In this document: one piece after another, positions 31,989 to 40,626 of the stretch | Layout of the letters: each line of letters opens with the position of its first letter | Numbering within the stretch: position 1 is the stretch's first letter | Translations under genes and position numbers: made by a program | NCBI GenBank assembly: GCA_033794685.1 | Contig: JARAYZ010000004.1 | DNA: 64,000 bases | Strand: one strand, 5' to 3' | Origin: Lentzea sp033794685 | GTDB lineage: Bacteria > Actinomycetota > Actinomycetes > Mycobacteriales > Pseudonocardiaceae | The notes under the pieces: model-generated | Told to the model about the DNA's origin: nothing | Seen by the model: the letters and a program-made list of their open reading frames with translations, nothing else | Database searches by the model: none

Positions 31989-33278
31989 GTGAGTGGTGCG
32001 ATCGTCGTAGGGTCATCCGCTGTGGATGTACCCGCCGACGAGCCAACCGCACCAACCGGACCAGAACCGGTACCGCTGACGGAACCTGCTGATGGGGTCC
32101 CGCCCGTGGTCGCCGATCCAGCTGCGCTCCGGCGAGCCGCTGACGCGCTCGCCGGGGCGAAGGGCCCGGTCGCGGTGGACACCGAGCGAGCCTCGGGCTA
32201 TCGCTACTCACAGCGTGCCTATCTGGTGCAACTGCGCCGGGAAGGCGCCGGCACCTGGTTGGTCGACCCGATCGCCCTGGGCGGACGGCTAGACCCGCTG
32301 GTGCAGGCCCTTGATGGCACTGAGTGGGTGTTGCACGCGGCGTCTCAGGACCTGCCGTGCCTCGCCGAACTCGGGCTGAAACCCGGCGTGCTGTTCGACA
32401 CCGAGCTGGCGGGCAGGCTGGCTGGGTTCGATCGCGTCGCACTGGGCACGCTGGTGGAACGGCTACTCGGTTTTAGGCTCGAGAAGGGGCACGGCGCGGC
32501 CGACTGGTCGCGCCGGCCCCTTCCTGCCGACTGGCTGACGTATGCCGCTCTCGACGTGGAGCTGCTCGTGCAGCTGCGCGACGTTCTCGAAACAGAGCTT
32601 GAGCGCCAGGGCAAACTCGCCTGGGCGCTCGAAGAGTTCGAGGCGGTGCGGACGGCGCCATTGCCGCGCCCCCGCATCGACCCCTGGCGGCGCACGTCGG
32701 GTATCCACCGCGTGCGCAACCAGAGGCAACTGGCCCTCGTGCGCGCGCTGTGGGAAGCCCGCGACACCGTGGCCCGCGAGCGTGACATCGCCCCCGGCCG
32801 AGTCCTCCCGGACTCCGCCCTCATGGAGGCGGCCGCCCGCAACCCCGCCAACGAGGCCGAGCTGCTCGCTCTGCCGGTCTTCCGCGGCCGCTCCCAGCGC
32901 CGCATGTCCGGCGTGTGGATGAGCGCTCTGCGCAAGGCAGCGACCCTCTCCAAGGCGGAGCTCCCGGAGCCCGCCGGCCAGCACGACGGCCCGCCCCCGC
33001 CCAACCGGTGGGGCGACAAGGACCCGGACGCGGCGGCCCGGCTGGCCGCGACCCGTGCGGCACTGGCGACCATCGCCGAGGCCAACACCCTCCCGGTGGA
33101 GAACCTGCTGCTGCCCGACCTGGTGCGGCGCACCTGCTGGCAGCCGCCGGCCGACCTCTCCCCCGAGTCCGTGGCGACGGTGCTGCGCGACGGCGGGGCC
33201 AGGTCGTGGCAGATCGACCTCACCCTGGAAGCCCTGGCCAAGGCGCTGACCGCGACGGCACCCACGCCGACGGATTGA
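31989..33278 (+). CDS. Ribonuclease D-like 3'-5' exonuclease with HRDC domain
   Basis: 429 residues, GTG start. After a Pro-rich lead (1-40) comes a DEDDy exonuclease domain: VAVDTERASG (Asp64, Glu66), LHAASQDLPCL and DWLTYAALDVELL with the Tyr and Asp of the last motif. The HRDC-like part (about 240-320) follows. It trims RNA 3' ends in tRNA and other RNA maturation. A strong hairpin follows the gene. Confidence 0.92.
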   Translation: MSGAIVVGSSAVDVPADEPTAPTGPEPVPLTEPADGVPPVVADPAALRRAADALAGAKGPVAVDTERASGYRYSQRAYLVQLRREGAGTWLVDPIALGGRLDPLVQALDGTEWVLHAASQDLPCLAELGLKPGVLFDTELAGRLAGFDRVALGTLVERLLGFRLEKGHGAADWSRRPLPADWLTYAALDVELLVQLRDVLETELERQGKLAWALEEFEAVRTAPLPRPRIDPWRRTSGIHRVRNQRQLALVRALWEARDTVARERDIAPGRVLPDSALMEAAARNPANEAELLALPVFRGRSQRRMSGVWMSALRKAATLSKAELPEPAGQHDGPPPPNRWGDKDPDAAARLAATRAALATIAEANTLPVENLLLPDLVRRTCWQPPADLSPESVATVLRDGGARSWQIDLTLEALAKALTATAPTPTD

Positions 33279-33287
33279 CGCGGCCTC

Positions 33288-33328
33288 TCGCGGACCAACT
33301 GATATCCGATATATCAGTTGGTCCGCGA
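33288..33328. promoter_or_regulatory. 18-bp inverted repeat with TetR-type half sites
   Basis: Arms 33288-33305 and 33311-33328 are perfectly complementary over 18 bases with a 5-base loop. GATATATCAGTT occurs at 33308-33319 and again at 33327-33338. The same 12-mer appears at 40631-40642, within AACCGATATATCAGTT. The stretch lies between RNase D and the TetR gene (start 33429). It can act as a terminator hairpin and as an operator; the recurrence elsewhere supports the second. Confidence 0.55.
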
Positions 33329-33428
33329 TATATCAGTTTCCCCGCGCGTTGACGACGCCCCAGATCGCTGCACGTGGTTCATCAGTATCCTCGGTGTATT
33401 GATTGTCGAGGTGCACTAAAATCGGCAC

Positions 33429-34043
33429 GTGCCAGTCGATCCGGGACGCCGCGAACGCAAGAAGCAGGTCACCCGCCAAGCACTCATGGCGGCGGCGGTG
33501 CGGCTCTTCACCGAACGCGGCTACGACGAGACGAGCATCGCGGACATCACCGACGCCGCCGACGTCAGCAAACGCACGTTCTTCCTGCACTTCCCCGCCA
33601 AGGAGGACGTGCTGCTGGCCGACAGCACCAGACGCATCACCCTGGCCGTGCGCGCCATCGAGGAACGCGTCCCCGGCACCCCTCTGCGCGACGCGCTCGC
33701 CACGGCGGCGGACCGGATGATCACCAACGCCGCCGAGACCGACCTGCCGGCCGGTCTCGCAGCACTCCGCGCACGCCTGGTGGTGACCACCCCGGCCGTG
33801 CAGGCCCGAGTGCTCCACACGACGTTCACCGCCCAGACCCGCATCGCCAAGGCCCTGCGCGACACCTACGCCCTCGACGAGGTCACCGCAGCCGCCCTGG
33901 TCGGCGCCCTGATGGGTGCGATCAGCGCCGCGACGGTCACCAGCCTCGAACGCGGCGACGCCTTCGAGGCGACGCAGGCCGCGATGCGCACCGCCGCCTC
34001 ACTGGCGCTGCGCTGCACCGAGCCGATCAGGCCCGGCAGCTGA
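33429..34043 (+). CDS. TetR-family regulator
   Basis: 204 residues, GTG start. The helix-turn-helix is at about 10-60 (AVRLFTERGYDETSIADITD then ADVSKRTFFLHFPAKEDVLL). The C-terminal region resembles TetR_C_7-type helical domains. The AT-rich GATATATCAGTT sites upstream are probable operators for autoregulation, and the copy at 40631-40642 would let it also act upstream of the sigma-factor operon (inference). Its end overlaps the convergent methyltransferase gene by 17 bases. Confidence 0.88.
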   Translation: MPVDPGRRERKKQVTRQALMAAAVRLFTERGYDETSIADITDAADVSKRTFFLHFPAKEDVLLADSTRRITLAVRAIEERVPGTPLRDALATAADRMITNAAETDLPAGLAALRARLVVTTPAVQARVLHTTFTAQTRIAKALRDTYALDEVTAAALVGALMGAISAATVTSLERGDAFEATQAAMRTAASLALRCTEPIRPGS

Positions 34044-34668
34044 TCTCCATGCCGTCCTCGACGGGAAACGCGACGCTGACGTACCCGTTCGCCGGATCCC
34101 GCACGTACTCGAGGTAGCCGGCCATCGACTCCTGGTCGATGTCGTCCGCGACGACGAGCGCGCCGGGAGCGAGCCGCGGTTCGAGATCACGCAACACCGG
34201 CAGGCAGAGCTCCTTCCAGCCGTCGAGCAACACCAGCCCGATCGGCCCGGCCAGATCGGCCAGCGTGCGCCGCGCGTCCCCCGGCAGGATCGTCACGACA
34301 TCACCGAGCCCGGCCTCGTCGAGGTTCTCCCGCGCGGCGGCGACCTTCTCCGCCGACATCTCCGTCCCGTAGACGTGCCCATGCCCGTTGTCCGCGACGG
34401 CCGCCGCCAGGTGCAGCGTCGAGATCCCGAACGACGTGCCGAACTCGACGACGACCTCCGGCCGCCCGGACCTCACCAACCCGTAGAGCAACTCCCCGCC
34501 GCTGGCCGAGATGGGCATGTACACCCCGGCCAGCGCGTCCGCACGCTCCTGCGCACTCCCCGTGCGCACCACGTCCCAAGGCGCTTCGAAGTCGTCGTCG
34601 CCCCCGGCCGCACCGAACAACCGATCAAGAACTCCGCGCACCCGCGGCTCGTGCAAGGTGATGGTCAT
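34027..34668 (-). CDS. Class I SAM O-methyltransferase
   Basis: 213 residues. SAM-binding motif I is VVEFGTSFGISTLHLA (about 73-88), followed by GHVYGTEMSAEKVAAAREN and the IGLVLLDGWKELCLPVLRDL segment of the family-3 (caffeoyl-CoA type) O-methyltransferases. LVVADDID corresponds to a metal/substrate-binding strand. It could methylate a catechol-like or other small molecule. It is divergent from the second TetR gene with 68 bases between and a palindrome in the gap, so that TetR protein probably controls it. Confidence 0.85.
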   Translation of the reverse strand: MTITLHEPRVRGVLDRLFGAAGGDDDFEAPWDVVRTGSAQERADALAGVYMPISASGGELLYGLVRSGRPEVVVEFGTSFGISTLHLAAAVADNGHGHVYGTEMSAEKVAAARENLDEAGLGDVVTILPGDARRTLADLAGPIGLVLLDGWKELCLPVLRDLEPRLAPGALVVADDIDQESMAGYLEYVRDPANGYVSVAFPVEDGMEISCRA

Positions 34669-34677
34669 GTCGCCAGA

Positions 34678-34699
34678 CTAGACGCAACGTCTCGTCTAG
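34678..34699. promoter_or_regulatory. TetR operator candidate
   Basis: CTAGACG (34678-34684) and CGTCTAG (34693-34699) form an inverted repeat with eight bases between. Inside lies AGACG-CAA-CGTCT, a second 5-bp inverted repeat with a 3-base gap. It lies between the divergent methyltransferase (start 34668) and TetR (start 34737) genes. Confidence 0.6.
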
Positions 34700-34736
34700 C
34701 CTAGCCCTGGTTAAAGTACGCCTCCGGGAGGTGGCG

Positions 34737-35339
34737 ATGGAGAGCAGCACCGCACATCGCGGAAACCGGCACGGCCGCAGCGAGGAAGCCCGCCAGGCGG
34801 TCCTGGAGGCGGCCGACGACCTGCTGGCCGAACGGGGCTTCGCGGGCGTGACGATCGAAGGCATCGCGGCCAGAGCCGGTGTCGCGAAGCAGACGATCTA
34901 CCGCTGGTGGCCGTCCAAGGTCGACGTGCTCCTGGAAGCGTTCACCGAGGACATGGCCGAACACCTCACGCCACCCGACACCGGCGACCTGGCCACCGAC
35001 CTCCGCGCCCACCTGGCGAACCTGGCCGAGTTCCTCACCGATTCGGACCCCGGCGCCGTCTTCCGCGCCTTGACGGGCCAGGCCCAGCACGACCCCCAAC
35101 TGGCCACCCGCCTGCGCGACGACCACCTCAGCGCCCAACGCGCCCGCGACCGCCTCCCCCTGCTCCGCGCGGTCGAACGCGGCGACCTCCCCGCGGGCCT
35201 GGACCTCGACGCGGCCCTCGACCACCTGCTCGGCCCGATCCACTACCGGGTCCTGGTGACCGGCACCCCGGTCCCCCGGTCCTTCACCGACGACCTGGTC
35301 GCCGCCTTCCTGCACCGCCACCGGCCCGACTCGCGGTGA
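34737..35339 (+). CDS. TetR-family regulator
   Basis: 200 residues, ATG after GGGAGG. The helix-turn-helix (about 15-62) reads AVLEAADDLLAERGFAGVTI and GVAKQTIYRWWPSKVDVLLE, the TIYRWW form common in actinomycete TetR proteins. The C-terminal domain ends with the LLGPIHYRVLVTGTPVP segment of TetR_C_11/16-type proteins. It probably represses the divergent methyltransferase and its own operon with the acetyltransferase, whose GTG overlaps its TGA. Confidence 0.9.
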   Translation: MESSTAHRGNRHGRSEEARQAVLEAADDLLAERGFAGVTIEGIAARAGVAKQTIYRWWPSKVDVLLEAFTEDMAEHLTPPDTGDLATDLRAHLANLAEFLTDSDPGAVFRALTGQAQHDPQLATRLRDDHLSAQRARDRLPLLRAVERGDLPAGLDLDAALDHLLGPIHYRVLVTGTPVPRSFTDDLVAAFLHRHRPDSR

Positions 35340-35824
35340 TCACGACCAGCCGCCTGGACCTGCTGCCGCTCCAGCCCGGGCACGCCGCCGAGATGGCCGC
35401 CGTCCTCTCGGACCCGGCCCTCCACACGTTCACCGGCGGCACCCCGCTCGCCGCCGAAGCACTCGAGGCCCGCTACGAACGTCTGGCCGCAGGCTCCCCC
35501 GACCCGGCCGTGCGGTGGCTGAACTGGGTGATCCTCCTGCGCGATCCCGGCTCTCTCGTGGGCACCGTCCAAGCCACGATCACCCTCGCCGACCAGACCG
35601 CCGAGATCGCGTGGGTCGTCGGCACGCCGTGGCAGGGCCGCGGCCTGGCCCGTGAAGCGGCCCGAGGTCTCGTCGCCTGGCTGGCCACCCAACCGGTCTG
35701 CACGGTGATCGCCCACGTCCACCCCGACCACCACGCCTCCGCCGCCGTCGCCACCTCCGCCGGTCTCACCGCCACCGACGAGGTCCACGACGGCGAGGTC
35801 CGTTGGCGCCTCCGCCTCCCCTGA
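35336..35824 (+). CDS. GNAT-family N-acetyltransferase
   Basis: 162 residues from the GTG at 35336, which overlaps the TetR stop (GTGA). GNAT fold of the RimJ/RimL type: ITTSRLDLLPLQPGHAAEMA at the start, motif A AWVVGTPWQGRGLAREAARG with the acetyl-CoA loop Q-x-x-G-x-A-like GRGLA. Substrate unknown. Translationally coupled to the TetR gene, so they share control. Confidence 0.87.
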   Translation: MITTSRLDLLPLQPGHAAEMAAVLSDPALHTFTGGTPLAAEALEARYERLAAGSPDPAVRWLNWVILLRDPGSLVGTVQATITLADQTAEIAWVVGTPWQGRGLAREAARGLVAWLATQPVCTVIAHVHPDHHASAAVATSAGLTATDEVHDGEVRWRLRLP

Positions 35825-35827
35825 CCC

Positions 35828-35882
35828 TTGCAACGGCTCGTTTGCGGACGAAGTCAAAAGACTCATTGCTAAGCCGCAGCTC
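35828..35882 (-). repeat. 55-bp repeat, copy 1
   Basis: Identical at 48 of 55 positions, without gaps, to 40546-40600. It lies just after the acetyltransferase stop and about 120 bases before subtilase 2. On the minus strand it reads in one open frame as LRLSNESFDFVRKRAVA, and the differences from copy 2 fall mostly at third codon positions. The codons are unusually AT-rich for this genome. It may encode a conserved peptide or be a regulatory DNA or RNA element. Confidence 0.6.
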
Positions 35883-36003
35883 AGCGCACGCCTGAAGGAC
35901 GTGGAGCTGTACCCGGCTGTTGACAGTTGCCGTTGCGAAATATCGGGGCGCGGTGACGGACATATCCCGCCGAGGAGTTGTCCGTCCCTAGGAGAGGCCT
36001 CCG

Positions 36004-39000
36004 TTGAAACCTCATCTCCCCCTCGCCGTGGCCGGCCTCGTGCTGGCCACAGCTCTGAGCGGCGCCACCCGCGCCGCGGCGACGACGGCCGGCACGGCCG
36101 AGGCAGGTACCGACCGGCCGTCCGTCCAGCAGTGGATCACCCTCATCACGGGCGACCAGGTGCTGACCGACGACAAGGGCAAGCCGATCCAGTTCAAGCC
36201 CGGACCGGGGCGCGAGCACATCATGGTGTCCACGAGAGAGGACGGCGCGCACCACTACGCCGTGCCCGCCGACGTGGAACCGTTGATCACCGAGGGCCGG
36301 GTGGACCGGCGGCTGTTCGACCTCGCCCTCCTGAGCCGGCCCGAGTACACGAAGCGCCAGGGTCTCGGGGTGCTCGTGTCGGCCGGCTCAGGTCTGCCGA
36401 GCGCGCGCTCGTTCAGCCGCATCGGCGTGGACGCCGTCACGGTGACCCCCGAGTCCGCGCCGGACGTGTGGAAGTCGCTCGTGAACGGCCCCGCTGACCG
36501 CGGCGCGAAGACCACGGTCTGGCTGGACGCGGTGCACAGGGCCGCGCTCGACCGCAGCACCGCCCAGATCGGCGCTCCGCAGGCGTGGCAGGCCGGGTTC
36601 GACGGCAAGGGCGTGAAGATCGCCGTGCTGGACACCGGCGTCGACAACACGCATCCCGACCTCGCCACGCAGGAGGTCGCGGAGAAGAACTTCACCGACT
36701 CCCCCGACAACCAGGACCGCGTCGGGCACGGCACGCACGTCGCGTCCATCGCGGCCGGCACCGGGGCGAAGTCGGGCGGGAAGTTCCGGGGCGTGGCTCC
36801 GGGCGCGCGCATCCTCGACGGCAAGGTGCTCGGCGACGACGGATCCGGCTACGAGTCGGGGATCCTCGCGGGCATCGAGTGGGCGGTCGAGCAGCAGGCG
36901 GACGTCGTCAACATGAGCCTCGGCGGCGACGACGGCCCGTTGCTGGACCCGATGGAGATCCTGATCAACCGGCTCTCGCAGGAGACCGGCACGCTGTTCG
37001 TGATCGCGTCGGGCAACGCCGGGCCGAACTCCGTCGGTTCGCCGGGCAGTGCGGACGCCGCGCTCACCGTCGGCGCCGTGGACCGCGCCGACAAGCTCGC
37101 GGGCTTCTCCAGCACCGGGCCGCGCAACGGTGACGGCGCCGTCAAGCCGGACGTCACCGCGCCTGGTGTCGGCATCGGCGCCGCCGCGGCGGGCAGGCTC
37201 GGCGAGACCAGGCCCAGCCCCGCGGAGGGCTACATCTCGCTCGACGGCACGTCGATGGCCACCCCGCACGTCGCGGGCGCGGCGGCGATCCTGGCGCAGG
37301 CGCACCCGGACTGGCGCGGCGACCAGATCAAGGCCGCGCTGATGGCGTCGGCGAAGCCGGGCGCGCACACCCCGTTCGAGCAGGGTGCCGGGCGCACGGA
37401 CGTCGCGAAGGCGATCAAGCAGACCGTCACGTCCGGCTCGGTCTCCTTCGGCACGGCGCTGTGGCCGCACCACGACGACGTCCCGATGACGCAGAACGTC
37501 GTCTACCGCAACGAAGGCGACCAGCCCGTCACCCTCGCGCTCAAGGTCGACACGACCGCGCCGCAGGGCTTCTTCACGCTCAAGGACGCCTCTCTGACCG
37601 TGCCCGCACACGGCACGGCCACCACCACGCTGACCGCGGACACCAAGCTCGGCGGTGACGCGTCCGGCACGTTCAGCGCGTACATCAACGCGAGCGGCAG
37701 CGGCCAGTCCGTCGTCACTCCGGCCGCCGTCACGCGCGAACCGGAGCGCTACAGCCTCACGATCAAGGCGATCGGCCGCGACGGCAAGCCCGCCGCGAAC
37801 TGGGGCGCGAGCCTGCAGGGCGTCACCGGGGAGGCGAAGGGTGCCTTCGCCGGACTCGGCACCGGGCTGGAGACCCTGCGCGTCGCCAAGGGCCGCTACC
37901 TGCTCAACGGCCACGAGTGGGTCCGTCCCGACCAGCCGAACCCGTACTACAGCTGGTTCAACGGCACGAACGTCGAGGTCGGCGCGGACACCACGATCAC
38001 GCTCGACGCCCGCCAGGCCAAGCCCGTCGACATCGGGCTGCCCGGCAAGCCGGCGGAACGCCACTCCTACATCCGCGTCGGCCACAAGATGCCGGAGATG
38101 GAGTACGGCTTCGGCCTGCTCGGCGTGCCGCTCGGTTCGCTGAGCACCGCGCACGTCGGTCCCGAGGGCAAGTCCGGCGAGATGAACGAGCTGGTCATCG
38201 CCTCGTACACCGGCGCGGACCGCGAGGAGTTCCACGTCGTCGACCAGAACACGACGCTCACGAAGTTCTGGACGGGCTACCGCAAGCAGTTGAAGTCCAA
38301 GGACCTCGTGACCATCACGGCCACGGCGGGCGCGACGGCGCCAGGCCGCACCGGCTACCTGCACGCGCAGGCGGAGGTCGGCGACAGCCCGCTGTTCGGG
38401 GTCGCGTTCGGGTACGCGCTGCCGCACACGCGGAAGCTGAACCTGCACTCCCCCAACAACACCTGGAGCCTTCGCTTCGAGCAGGACAACGGGGACACCA
38501 CCGAGGCGTACTGGAACGCGGAGAACGAGCAGTTCAAGCCGGGCCGCACCTACAAGAAGACGTTCAACACCGGCGTCTTCGGCCCGAAGCTGACCGGCGA
38601 ACGCCGTGTCGGCCTCTACCGCGACGGCGACATCCTCTTCGGCAGCCTGCCGTTCTTCGCCGACGGACAGGGCCGCTCCGGCGGTTCGGTCGTGGAGTCG
38701 GGGTCGACAGTGTTGAAGCTCGGCGGCGAGGTGGTCGACTCGACGGACCGGCCGCTCGACCTGGAGACCTTCTTCTCGATGCCGCCGGCTCCGGGCCGCT
38801 ACGAGCTGACGACCACGGCGAACCGCTCGGGCGTCGCGGCGATCAGCACCTCGGTCACCACGACGTGGGGCTTCGACTCGGCCACGACCTCGGGCGTCAC
38901 TCAGGTGCCGTTGTCGATGGTCCGGTTCACACCGGAACTCGGCCTCGACGGGACGCTGCCCGCGCACCGGTTCCAGCGGATCCCGCTGACGGTGCAGGGC

Positions 39001-39192
39001 GGGGCGAGGTCGCTGACCGCGCAGGTGTCCTACGACAAGGGCGCGACCTGGCAGAAGACGCTGGTCTTCGGTGACTCGCTGTTCGTGGTCAACCCGGGCA
39101 GGGGCGGCAGCGTCTCGCTGCGGGCCACGGCGGTGGGCAGGGGCGGTGACTCGGTCACCCAGACCGTGATCAACGCCTACCTGACGAAGTAG
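36004..39192 (+). CDS. Secreted S8 subtilisin-family serine protease (2)
   Basis: 1062 residues, TTG start after AGGAGAGG. Signal peptide about 1-25 (LAVAGLVLATALSGATRAAA). The catalytic set is Asp210 (VLDTGVDNTHPD), His242 (VGHGTHVAS), Asn338 (ASGNAG) and Ser417 (DGTSMATPHVAG). The C-terminal 600 residues are beta-rich and align in general pattern with subtilase 1 (for example YSLTIKAIGRDG against YTLTIDSIGRDG, and DARQA), so the two are paralogues. A 14-bp-stem terminator follows. A sigma/anti-sigma-like pair lies next to it and shares a repeat element with its upstream region. Confidence 0.9.
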   Translation: MKPHLPLAVAGLVLATALSGATRAAATTAGTAEAGTDRPSVQQWITLITGDQVLTDDKGKPIQFKPGPGREHIMVSTREDGAHHYAVPADVEPLITEGRVDRRLFDLALLSRPEYTKRQGLGVLVSAGSGLPSARSFSRIGVDAVTVTPESAPDVWKSLVNGPADRGAKTTVWLDAVHRAALDRSTAQIGAPQAWQAGFDGKGVKIAVLDTGVDNTHPDLATQEVAEKNFTDSPDNQDRVGHGTHVASIAAGTGAKSGGKFRGVAPGARILDGKVLGDDGSGYESGILAGIEWAVEQQADVVNMSLGGDDGPLLDPMEILINRLSQETGTLFVIASGNAGPNSVGSPGSADAALTVGAVDRADKLAGFSSTGPRNGDGAVKPDVTAPGVGIGAAAAGRLGETRPSPAEGYISLDGTSMATPHVAGAAAILAQAHPDWRGDQIKAALMASAKPGAHTPFEQGAGRTDVAKAIKQTVTSGSVSFGTALWPHHDDVPMTQNVVYRNEGDQPVTLALKVDTTAPQGFFTLKDASLTVPAHGTATTTLTADTKLGGDASGTFSAYINASGSGQSVVTPAAVTREPERYSLTIKAIGRDGKPAANWGASLQGVTGEAKGAFAGLGTGLETLRVAKGRYLLNGHEWVRPDQPNPYYSWFNGTNVEVGADTTITLDARQAKPVDIGLPGKPAERHSYIRVGHKMPEMEYGFGLLGVPLGSLSTAHVGPEGKSGEMNELVIASYTGADREEFHVVDQNTTLTKFWTGYRKQLKSKDLVTITATAGATAPGRTGYLHAQAEVGDSPLFGVAFGYALPHTRKLNLHSPNNTWSLRFEQDNGDTTEAYWNAENEQFKPGRTYKKTFNTGVFGPKLTGERRVGLYRDGDILFGSLPFFADGQGRSGGSVVESGSTVLKLGGEVVDSTDRPLDLETFFSMPPAPGRYELTTTANRSGVAAISTSVTTTWGFDSATTSGVTQVPLSMVRFTPELGLDGTLPAHRFQRIPLTVQGGARSLTAQVSYDKGATWQKTLVFGDSLFVVNPGRGGSVSLRATAVGRGGDSVTQTVINAYLTK

Positions 39193-39200
39193 GCGCGGGA

Positions 39201-39234
39201 ACGGCGATGCGCCCGTGCCAGGGCGCATCGCCGT
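39201..39234. terminator. Strong bidirectional terminator
   Basis: Perfect 14-bp stem (39201-39214 with 39221-39234, starting ACGGCGATGCGCCC) with the 6-base loop GTGCCA. It lies between the convergent subtilase 2 and anti-sigma-like genes and can serve both. Confidence 0.75.
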
Positions 39235-39241
39235 CGTCCTC

Positions 39242-39982
39242 TCAGCGCTTCGGGAACGCCTCGTCGTAGACGGCCCGCAGTCCGGGCTCGTCGGGTCCGC
39301 TGTAGCCGCACCCCATGACCCGCAGTTCGCTCGCCGCGACCAGGTACTTCCGGCCGACCTCGGGTTCGAACCCCGCGAGCACCGGCGAGTTGGTGGTGTT
39401 CCTGACCTCGACGAGGTCCGCCTCACCGGACCAGGCGCCCTGAACCTGCAGCGTCACGACGGTGCCCTCGATCTTCAGCACGGTCGCCTCGAACGCCATC
39501 TGCGCGCGCTCCTTCAACACCGCCGCCTCGGGCGCGCGACACCGCACCTCCGGATCGACCGGCTCTTCCGTCAGCACGGCGACCGTGATCTTGCGCCCCT
39601 CGGACGTGGTGGTGACGGGCGGCGCCAGCGCCGTGGTGGTGCCCGTCTGCGCCGGAACGCTGGTGGTGGGCCGTCCCCCGCTGTTGTCGGGCAACCCCGA
39701 ACCGTTCTCCAGACCGGGCTGCGTCGAGGTCGGCAACGCGACGTCCGGCCGCGTCGCCTGCTCCGGCCCACCGCTGTTCAGCACGACCACCCCGGCGACC
39801 ACCGCGATCACCGCCGCGGCTCCGACGAGCACCGGCAGCTTTCTCGCGGAGAACCTCGGTGCCACCGGAGCGTCGAGCGCGGACCCGGCCACCCGCCGTC
39901 GCGCCTCGTCCTCGGGCAGCGGACGCAACGACGCCGCCGGATCGGCACGGCGCATCCGGTCGCGCAGGTCGTCGTCCGTCAT
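39242..39982 (-). CDS. Membrane protein, probable anti-sigma partner
   Basis: 246 residues. A cytosolic N-terminus (MTDDDLRDRMRRADPAASLR) leads to one membrane helix (about 49-68, LPVLVGAAAVIAVVAGVVVL). A Thr/Pro/Gly-rich linker and an extracytoplasmic domain with three cysteines (VRCRAPEA, GCGYSGPDE) follow. The topology and the overlap of its ATG with the stop of the sigma gene (ATGA, 39979-39982) fit an anti-sigma factor. No zinc-binding HxxxCxxC motif is present, so it is not of the ZAS class. The outer domain may sense the envelope. Confidence 0.72.
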   Translation of the reverse strand: MTDDDLRDRMRRADPAASLRPLPEDEARRRVAGSALDAPVAPRFSARKLPVLVGAAAVIAVVAGVVVLNSGGPEQATRPDVALPTSTQPGLENGSGLPDNSGGRPTTSVPAQTGTTTALAPPVTTTSEGRKITVAVLTEEPVDPEVRCRAPEAAVLKERAQMAFEATVLKIEGTVVTLQVQGAWSGEADLVEVRNTTNSPVLAGFEPEVGRKYLVAASELRVMGCGYSGPDEPGLRAVYDEAFPKR

Positions 39983-40494
39983 GGCCGCTCTCCTTCCGCC
40001 TGCTCGTCCAGCAGGGACTTCAACTTCCGGCGTGCCCGGTGCAGGCGGATGCTGACCGCGTTGGCACTCATCCCGACCACCTGGGCGATCTCCGCCGGGC
40101 CGAGCTCCTCCCACGCCCAGAGCCGCATCAGCTCGGCGTCCGCGGAGGACAGCCGCGCGAGCGCTCTGGCCAGCCCCGGATCCGGGTCGTCGCGTGCCGG
40201 GGCGTGCTCGGGCGGTCTCGCGAGCTGCCAGATCCGCACGAGCAACCGGTCCTGCCTGCGCCGCGCCCGTTCCGCGTTGGCGAGACAGTTGCGCGCCACG
40301 GCGTACGCCCACGCCAGCGGTTCGGCCGGCATGTCGTCGCGCCGCCGCCAGGCCACCAGCAACGTCTCGGACAGCATGTCGTCCGCGGTCGCGGCGTCGG
40401 TCCGCCGCGCCAGGTACCGGCGCAGCGGCTCGATCAGCTCCTGCGCGACGGCCTCGAAGCCCGTCTGGCGCGGTTCCACGTCCACCTGCTCCAC
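39979..40494 (-). CDS. ECF-type RNA polymerase sigma factor
   Basis: About 171 residues from the GTG at 40494; in-frame starts at 40530, 40485 or 40479 are also possible. Region 2 has RYLARRTDAATADDMLSETL and VAWRR; region 4 has ELGPAEIAQVVGMSANAVSI and RLHRARRKL. It would direct RNA polymerase to a small regulon, probably with autoregulation. The upstream DNA holds the 55-bp repeat (40546-40600) and a GATATATCAGTT site (40631-40642). Coupled to the anti-sigma-like membrane protein. Confidence 0.85.
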   Translation of the reverse strand: MEQVDVEPRQTGFEAVAQELIEPLRRYLARRTDAATADDMLSETLLVAWRRRDDMPAEPLAWAYAVARNCLANAERARRRQDRLLVRIWQLARPPEHAPARDDPDPGLARALARLSSADAELMRLWAWEELGPAEIAQVVGMSANAVSIRLHRARRKLKSLLDEQAEGERP

Positions 40495-40545
40495 CCCGGG
40501 ACATGTCCGGCAGGACGCCCGCTCTTTCACCTCGCCCCACCACCT

Positions 40546-40600
40546 TTGCAACAGGTCTTTTGCGGACGAAGTCCAAAGAGTCATTGCTAAGGCGCAGGTC
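40546..40600 (-). repeat. 55-bp repeat, copy 2
   Basis: Matches 35828-35882 at 48 of 55 positions. It lies in the upstream region of the sigma gene. On the minus strand one frame reads LRLSNDSLDFVRKRPVA, close to the peptide of copy 1. It is out of frame with the sigma gene. An upstream peptide or a leader element of the sigma mRNA is possible. Confidence 0.6.
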
Positions 40601-40626
40601 ACGACGCGTGGCCTCACCGACAGTTC

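Noticed and set aside
33288..33328. The 18-bp inverted repeat as only a terminator of RNase D
   Set aside because: No T run follows and its half sites recur twice nearby and once at 40.6 kb, so an operator role is at least as likely.
35766..35963. A complete 65-codon gene on the minus strand across copy 1 of the 55-bp repeat
   Set aside because: Only the 55-bp part is conserved; the rest overlaps the acetyltransferase gene antisense and has no ribosome-binding site.
36388..39426. A very long open frame antisense to subtilase 2
   Set aside because: It mirrors the GC-biased codons of the sense gene, has no domain or ribosome-binding site, and the sense protein has all catalytic residues.
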